A stretch of 36,254 nt of DNA from assembly GCA_024710925.1 (NCBI GenBank), contig JANJTW010000023.1:1-36254 (forward strand). Direction: 5' to 3'. Below are positions 32,403 to 36,254 of the stretch, one piece after another. This DNA is from Rhodocyclaceae bacterium. GTDB taxonomy: Bacteria > Pseudomonadota > Gammaproteobacteria > Burkholderiales > Rhodocyclaceae. The notes below the pieces were generated by a model, which made no database searches, was not told the origin of the DNA, and was given only the letters and a program-made list of their open reading frames with translations. Positions within the stretch are counted from its first letter, which is position 1. Each line of letters opens with the position of its first letter. Both the position numbers and the translations under genes were made by a program.

Positions 32403-32416
32403 TTGACATGGATCAA
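32403..32416. promoter_or_regulatory. FNR/ANR box between hemN and fnr
   Basis: TTGACATGGATCAA matches the FNR consensus TTGAT-N4-ATCAA with one change. Its centre is 62 bases from the hemN start and 55 from the fnr start. A centre at -41.5 would put the hemN transcription start near 32368, consistent with FNR activation of hemN, while the same site may autoregulate fnr. Confidence 0.85.
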
Positions 32417-32463
32417 AGGGGCAATAGACCTCCCGAACGGACCCTAGACACGCCGGAGCGAGC

Positions 32464-33213
32464 ATGCCCAACCGTAAGATCGCCACCCCCATCACCCTGA
32501 CTGAGGTCAAGTCGGCGTGTTCGAACTGTAACCTGCACGAACTCTGCCTGCCGCTGGGGCTTTCGCACGCCGAGATCGAGAAGCTCGACGAGGTCGTCGC
32601 CAATCGCCGCCGGCTGAAGCGCGGCGAACACCTGTACCGCGCCGGCGAGCCCTTCGATGCGATCTACGCCATCCGCAGCGGCTTCTTCAAGACCGACGTG
32701 CTGCTCGAGGATGGCCGCGAGCAAGTCACCGGCTTCCAGATGACCGGCGAACTGCTCGGCCTGGACGGCATCAGCACCGAGCACCATTCGTGCAACGCCG
32801 TCGCGCTTGAGGACAGCGAGGTCTGCACCATCCCCTTCCTGCATCTGGAGGGACTCTCGCGCGAGATTCAGACGCTGCAGCACCATTTCCACAAGGTGAT
32901 GAGCCGCGAGATCGTCCGCGACCACGGCGTCATGATGCTGCTCGGCACGATGCGCGCCGAGGAACGGCTGGCCGCCTTCCTGCTCAACCTGTCGCAGCGC
33001 TTCACCGCGCGCGGCTATTCGCCGGCCGAGTTCTACCTGCGCATGACGCGCGAGGAAATCGGCAGCTACCTCGGGCTGAAGCTGGAAACCGTCAGCCGCG
33101 CCTTCTCCCGCTTCCAGGAGGAAGGCCTGATCGCCGTGCAGCAGAAGCATGTGCGCATCCTCAGCATTCCCGGCCTGAAGCAGCTGATGAACCACCAGCA
33201 GGGCCGCGGCTGA
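32464..33213 (+). CDS. fnr: FNR/ANR oxygen-responsive transcriptional regulator
   Basis: A 249-aa CRP/FNR-family regulator. Cysteines 19, 22 and 28 (CSNCNLHELC) and C110 are the four ligands of the oxygen-sensitive [4Fe-4S] cluster. A cyclic-nucleotide-binding-like domain (about 35-150) and a dimer helix precede the helix-turn-helix (EEIGSYLGLKLETVSRAFSRFQEEGLI), whose E-SR pattern recognises TTGAT half sites. It would control anaerobic genes such as the divergent hemN. Start context is acceptable (GGAGCGAGC before ATG). Confidence 0.96.
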   Translation: MPNRKIATPITLTEVKSACSNCNLHELCLPLGLSHAEIEKLDEVVANRRRLKRGEHLYRAGEPFDAIYAIRSGFFKTDVLLEDGREQVTGFQMTGELLGLDGISTEHHSCNAVALEDSEVCTIPFLHLEGLSREIQTLQHHFHKVMSREIVRDHGVMMLLGTMRAEERLAAFLLNLSQRFTARGYSPAEFYLRMTREEIGSYLGLKLETVSRAFSRFQEEGLIAVQQKHVRILSIPGLKQLMNHQQGRG

Positions 33214-33247
33214 AGCCGCTCCGGCGGGACCGCCCCGCCTGGCCGGC

Positions 33248-33631
33248 TCAGGCGAGCCAGCCGAGCGGATGGCGCGTCAGCGCCACCATCACGATGTAGC
33301 CGAAGGCCGCCAGCGCGGCGACAAACCACACCGCCCGCTGCGCCTTGGTGCGTCCGCGCTTCAGGGCCATCATGCCGAGCACGATGTAGGCGAGCAGGCC
33401 GAAGAACTTGGCCGTCAGCCAGGGCAGCACGAACGGGTACTGCGCGCTGATCACCGCCATGGCAATGGCGCTCGCCAGCAGCACGGTGTCGATCACGTGC
33501 GGCAGCACCTTGACCAGCCGGCGCTGCAGCAACGGCGAATCGGCCAGCATGAGCAGGCCGCGAACGGTAAAGCCGGTGATCGAGAGGACCACGGCGGTGA
33601 CGTGAAGGTGCTTCAGTGCCAGATAGCTCAT
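33248..33631 (-). CDS. SirB2 family membrane protein
   Basis: A 127-aa inner-membrane protein with four helices and the SirB2 pattern: ALKHLHVTAVVLSITGFTVRGLLML at the start and LTAKFFGLLAYIVLGMMALKRGRT near the end. The family was named for a Salmonella gene thought to affect invasin expression, but its molecular role is unknown. Conserved histidines (KHLH, HVID) suggest haem binding, which is speculation. It is the last gene of the nnrS set, three bases after nnrS, and converges on fnr with 34 bases between them. Confidence 0.88.
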   Translation of the reverse strand: MSYLALKHLHVTAVVLSITGFTVRGLLMLADSPLLQRRLVKVLPHVIDTVLLASAIAMAVISAQYPFVLPWLTAKFFGLLAYIVLGMMALKRGRTKAQRAVWFVAALAAFGYIVMVALTRHPLGWLA

Positions 33632-33634
33632 CGC

Positions 33635-34843
33635 TTACCCCGGTCGCCCGTCCGGGCGCGGTTTCAGGAACATCGACAGATGCACGCGCCCCCACATGCC
33701 GAAGACGGCCAGCCAGCCGAGCGCGCTCAGCCAGACCGCATCGAAGGCGCCGGCCTCCGCCGTCCACTCGCCGGCGATGCGTAGCAGCGCCACCGCCTGG
33801 AACAACCAGAACAGCCGCCAGGACCAGACGTCCGACGAGATCAGGCGACCGGAGTGGCCAAGGGTGACGCGCGTCGCCATGCCGATCAGGATCGAAGCGA
33901 AATAGCCGACGGTCAGCGCGTGCAGCGGCGCGCGGCCGCCCCAGGCGACGCCGGCAAGCGCCGCAAGGCTCTGCGCGGCAAAGAGGAGCAGCGCGACGCC
34001 AAGCCAGACGCTGGCCAGATGGTGCATCGCCAGCAGGTGCGAAACGAAGGCCTTGCGCAGCTGCCAGCGCCAGGACAGCCAGAGGGCGGTAGCGCCACCC
34101 GTCGCGTCGGCCAGCCACAGCCACTCCCGCCAGCCGGCACCGGCCAGCAGCGCATGGCCGGCACAGCAGGCGAGGACGATCCAGTACGGCAGCCGGCCGC
34201 GGTATTCGTCGTAGCCGCGGATGACGCTGCCGGAGAAGAAGGGCAGCATGCGGTAGGTGACGGTGAAGAAGACCGGCACCAGGAACAGCCAGAGGCCGAC
34301 CTCGATCGCCACGGCGACGAGCGTTGCATCGGTCAGCGCGATGCCGGCGGCGAACAGCGGCAGGCCGGCGCCGCCGGCGGCGAGTGCGGCGAGGACGACC
34401 CAGGCGTGCGTCTTGTGCTCGCTCATCGAGGCGCGCACGCAGGCAAACAGCGACTGCCAGCCGAGCCACCAGCCGGCGGCGGCGACGGCCATGCCGAGCG
34501 GCAGCAGCGGCGCCGCGAGGAGGCCGGCGTAGAAAGTCAGCCAGCCGGCGACGAGCAGGCAGAAGGCCGGCACGTAGTGGCGCTGTTCGAGCGGCCCCTG
34601 CGCCACCCATTTCGGCAGCGCCGTCATCAGGAAGCCGAAGATGAAGAAGGTGAACAATCCGTAGATCATCAGCGCCGCGTGCAGCCAGACGGCCGGCGCC
34701 GGCCACGACAGCGGCTCGTACAGGCCGGCATAGCGGGCACCGAGGTCGCTTGCCCAGAACAGCATGCCGAAGAGCGCCTGCAGCGCGCCGGCGAAGAACA
34801 TCACCCGGTGCGGCGCGGCGAAGAAGACGTGGCGCAGGTTCAT
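33635..34843 (-). CDS. nnrS: NnrS family protein
   Basis: A 402-aa polytopic inner-membrane protein of the NnrS family, with about twelve hydrophobic segments. APHRVMFFAGALQALFGMLFW, the histidine-containing HAALMIYGLFTFFIFGFLMTALPKW and HALTVGYFASILIGMATRVTLGHSG are family blocks. NnrS is described as a haem- and copper-containing membrane protein linked to nitrosative stress and to denitrification gene clusters. Its ATG overlaps the stop of the upstream polytopic gene (ATGA). The fnr neighbourhood suggests expression in low oxygen, but no FNR box was seen for this set because its promoter lies beyond the window. Confidence 0.92.
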   Translation of the reverse strand: MNLRHVFFAAPHRVMFFAGALQALFGMLFWASDLGARYAGLYEPLSWPAPAVWLHAALMIYGLFTFFIFGFLMTALPKWVAQGPLEQRHYVPAFCLLVAGWLTFYAGLLAAPLLPLGMAVAAAGWWLGWQSLFACVRASMSEHKTHAWVVLAALAAGGAGLPLFAAGIALTDATLVAVAIEVGLWLFLVPVFFTVTYRMLPFFSGSVIRGYDEYRGRLPYWIVLACCAGHALLAGAGWREWLWLADATGGATALWLSWRWQLRKAFVSHLLAMHHLASVWLGVALLLFAAQSLAALAGVAWGGRAPLHALTVGYFASILIGMATRVTLGHSGRLISSDVWSWRLFWLFQAVALLRIAGEWTAEAGAFDAVWLSALGWLAVFGMWGRVHLSMFLKPRPDGRPG

Positions 34844-36156
34844 CGCCGCCCCTCGATGCCGAGTTCCGCCAGCCGGGCATCGACCAGCGCCGCATGCCGA
34901 CGGTAGACGCCGAGCGCGGTGAACAGGTTAGCCGAGAGCAGCACCGCCGCCGCCGCCAGCGCCAGGCCGGCGATCCGCGCCAGCCCGGCGGGCCACAGCG
35001 CGGCGCCGGCGAGCAGCGCGCAGGCGGCGAAATGGACGCGCATCTGGCGCTGCATCGGCGCCTCGGCGAGCACCGCCTTCATGTTCGGCGCCACCACCTT
35101 GCCCTGGCCGCGGTTCTGCAGATGCAGCCAGACCAGGAAGGGAACGATCTTGTAGAGCATGCCGACGATCACCGACATGAAACCGCCGGCCAGCACCAGC
35201 ACGCCGAACAGCAGCGGCCATTCCTCGCGCTCGCCGAGCGCCGGCACCAGCGCCGCGATCTCCCACAGCGCGCAGGCGGCCAGGCCGGAGGCCATCGCGC
35301 CGCGCCACAGGCGCTGCGTCGTATCGGGACGGGCGCGCTTGCTGCGCGCCTGCAGCCACAGCGTCATCGCGCAGAAGGCGGCGGCCAGCCAGACCAGCAG
35401 CGCCTGCAGGAGGGCGGCAAGATCGGCTGCCGCGAGAAGCATCGCTGCCGTCATCGCCAGCACCGTCGTCACCAGTCCGACCACGTAGAGCCGGCTGAAC
35501 CATTGCGGATAGGCCGGCGTCAGCTGGAACATCGGCACGACAACGTAGGCCACCGCCGACAGCAGGCCGAGTCCCCACGCCCCCAGTCCCCAGCCGGCGT
35601 GGAGGTTGGTCATCTCGACCAGCGGCAGCGACCAGCGACCGTCGAGGCCGCCGGCGAGCGCGATGCCGAGGGAAACGACACCGAGCAGCGCCAGCAGCGC
35701 CAGCTTCAGGCTGCCGACGGTCGGGCTGGTCGCCGGCACGCCGCGCAGCGACAGCGCCGCCATCAGCAGGAAGAAGCCGATGCCGCCGCCGAGCAGCAGC
35801 GCCGCCAGCGAGAAGCCTCCCGGGAGCAGCCCGAGGAAGGCGCCGGCGAGCGCCAGCACCCCGGCCAGCAGCAGCACATGCACGACGCGGGCGACGAACA
35901 GCGGCTGCCGCAGGTTGGCGCCGGCGACTACCGGCAGGATCTGGATCATCGCGCCGATCATCACCTGCAGCATGAAGCCGAGTGCGACCAGGTGCGTCAG
36001 CGCCAGCGCGCCAGGAGCCCAGCGCGAGACGAGCATCTCGGCGCCACCGGCCAGCAGCAGCATGCCGGCGAGCAGCGGGAACAGCGGTGCCGTGACGAAG
36101 AAACGGAAAGGCGCCGCGAAGGGCGGCGCCTGTTCGAAAGACAGGAGGGCCTGCAT
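34840..36156 (-). CDS. Polytopic membrane protein, NnrS-associated
   Basis: A 438-aa protein with about twelve hydrophobic helices. Conserved-looking histidines lie in LALTHLVALGFMLQVMIGAMIQILPVVAG and TNLHAGWGLGAWGLGL, and VGMLYKIVPFLVWLHLQNRG near the end recalls NnrS-like and haem-copper oxidase-like folds. Proteins like this are often encoded next to nnrS in betaproteobacteria and have no assigned function. It is coupled to nnrS (ATGA overlap) and follows the partial upstream gene by 12 bases. A haem- or metal-binding role parallel to NnrS is inferred from position and histidines only. Confidence 0.7.
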   Translation of the reverse strand: MQALLSFEQAPPFAAPFRFFVTAPLFPLLAGMLLLAGGAEMLVSRWAPGALALTHLVALGFMLQVMIGAMIQILPVVAGANLRQPLFVARVVHVLLLAGVLALAGAFLGLLPGGFSLAALLLGGGIGFFLLMAALSLRGVPATSPTVGSLKLALLALLGVVSLGIALAGGLDGRWSLPLVEMTNLHAGWGLGAWGLGLLSAVAYVVVPMFQLTPAYPQWFSRLYVVGLVTTVLAMTAAMLLAAADLAALLQALLVWLAAAFCAMTLWLQARSKRARPDTTQRLWRGAMASGLAACALWEIAALVPALGEREEWPLLFGVLVLAGGFMSVIVGMLYKIVPFLVWLHLQNRGQGKVVAPNMKAVLAEAPMQRQMRVHFAACALLAGAALWPAGLARIAGLALAAAAVLLSANLFTALGVYRRHAALVDARLAELGIEGRR

Positions 36157-36168
36157 GGGGCTACCGCG

Positions 36169-36254
36169 TCAGGCCGCCGCGTGCCAGATCAGGATCTCGA
36201 CGGTGCCGTCGGCGAGGTGCTCGGCCTCGTGGCGAAAGCCGTTGTTGGCCAGCG
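36169..36254 (-). CDS. C-terminal end of an unidentified protein (cut by window edge)
   Basis: The last 27 codons of a minus-strand gene are visible, reading LANNGFRHEAEHLADGTVEI and ending LIWHAAA before TGA at 36171-36169. The codon use matches the neighbours, and the next gene starts 12 bases downstream, so it is probably the preceding gene of the nnrS operon. A DUF2249-type protein is common at this position and would fit, but too little is visible to say. Confidence 0.55.
   Translation of the reverse strand, partial: LANNGFRHEAEHLADGTVEILIWHAAA

Overview
The window reads as chromosomal DNA of a GC-rich betaproteobacterium, most likely a Rhodocyclaceae-type facultative anaerobe (Azospira/Dechloromonas-like). 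This is inferred from the protein families and the fnr-hemN-nnrS neighbourhood; no rRNA is present to confirm it. No tRNA, rRNA or CRISPR array was seen.

Left end (1-5190): the 5' end of an IS256-family transposase with its terminal repeat, a 420-base stretch without a convincing gene, rlmF, yceH, a type II NADH dehydrogenase-like flavoprotein, and a divergent-from-nothing Rrf2 regulator upstream of it on the same strand.

Centre (4534-21617), the most interesting part: a divergent locus around a 400-base control region carrying a perfect Fur-type palindrome. Leftwards runs a tight five-gene set (56-aa single-TM protein, 69-aa protein, coiled-coil protein, DUF2325 protein, YIP1-family membrane protein) closed by a strong terminator. 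Rightwards runs a haemoglobin/haem-type TonB receptor, a 98-aa CxxC protein, a CobN-family chelatase large subunit that has a signal peptide and a C-terminal membrane anchor, a second TonB receptor, a MotA/TolQ/ExbB-like protein, a DUF2149 protein, a stand-alone EAL protein and a cysteine-free paralogue of ribosomal protein S4. The receptor + exported CobN homologue + ExbB-like + DUF2149 set matches the Bacteroidetes hmuYRSTUV haem system, in which the CobN homologue HmuS has been reported to release iron from haem. I read this as a proteobacterial version of that system, with new partners. A third, FecA-like receptor follows with its own Fur-like site and a strong terminator.

Right part (21639-30858, all minus strand): a YjiK/SdiA-regulated beta-propeller gene and selD; then a copper set of uspA, copA, a five-PAS GGDEF-EAL protein and a copZ-like chaperone, with a DsbD/TauE-like membrane gene upstream of it.

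Right end (30953-36254): hemN and fnr are divergent and share one FNR box; fnr converges on a minus-strand set of SirB2, NnrS, a second polytopic NnrS-like protein and the 3' end of another gene. Taken together the window couples iron/haem acquisition, copper handling and anaerobic/nitric-oxide physiology.
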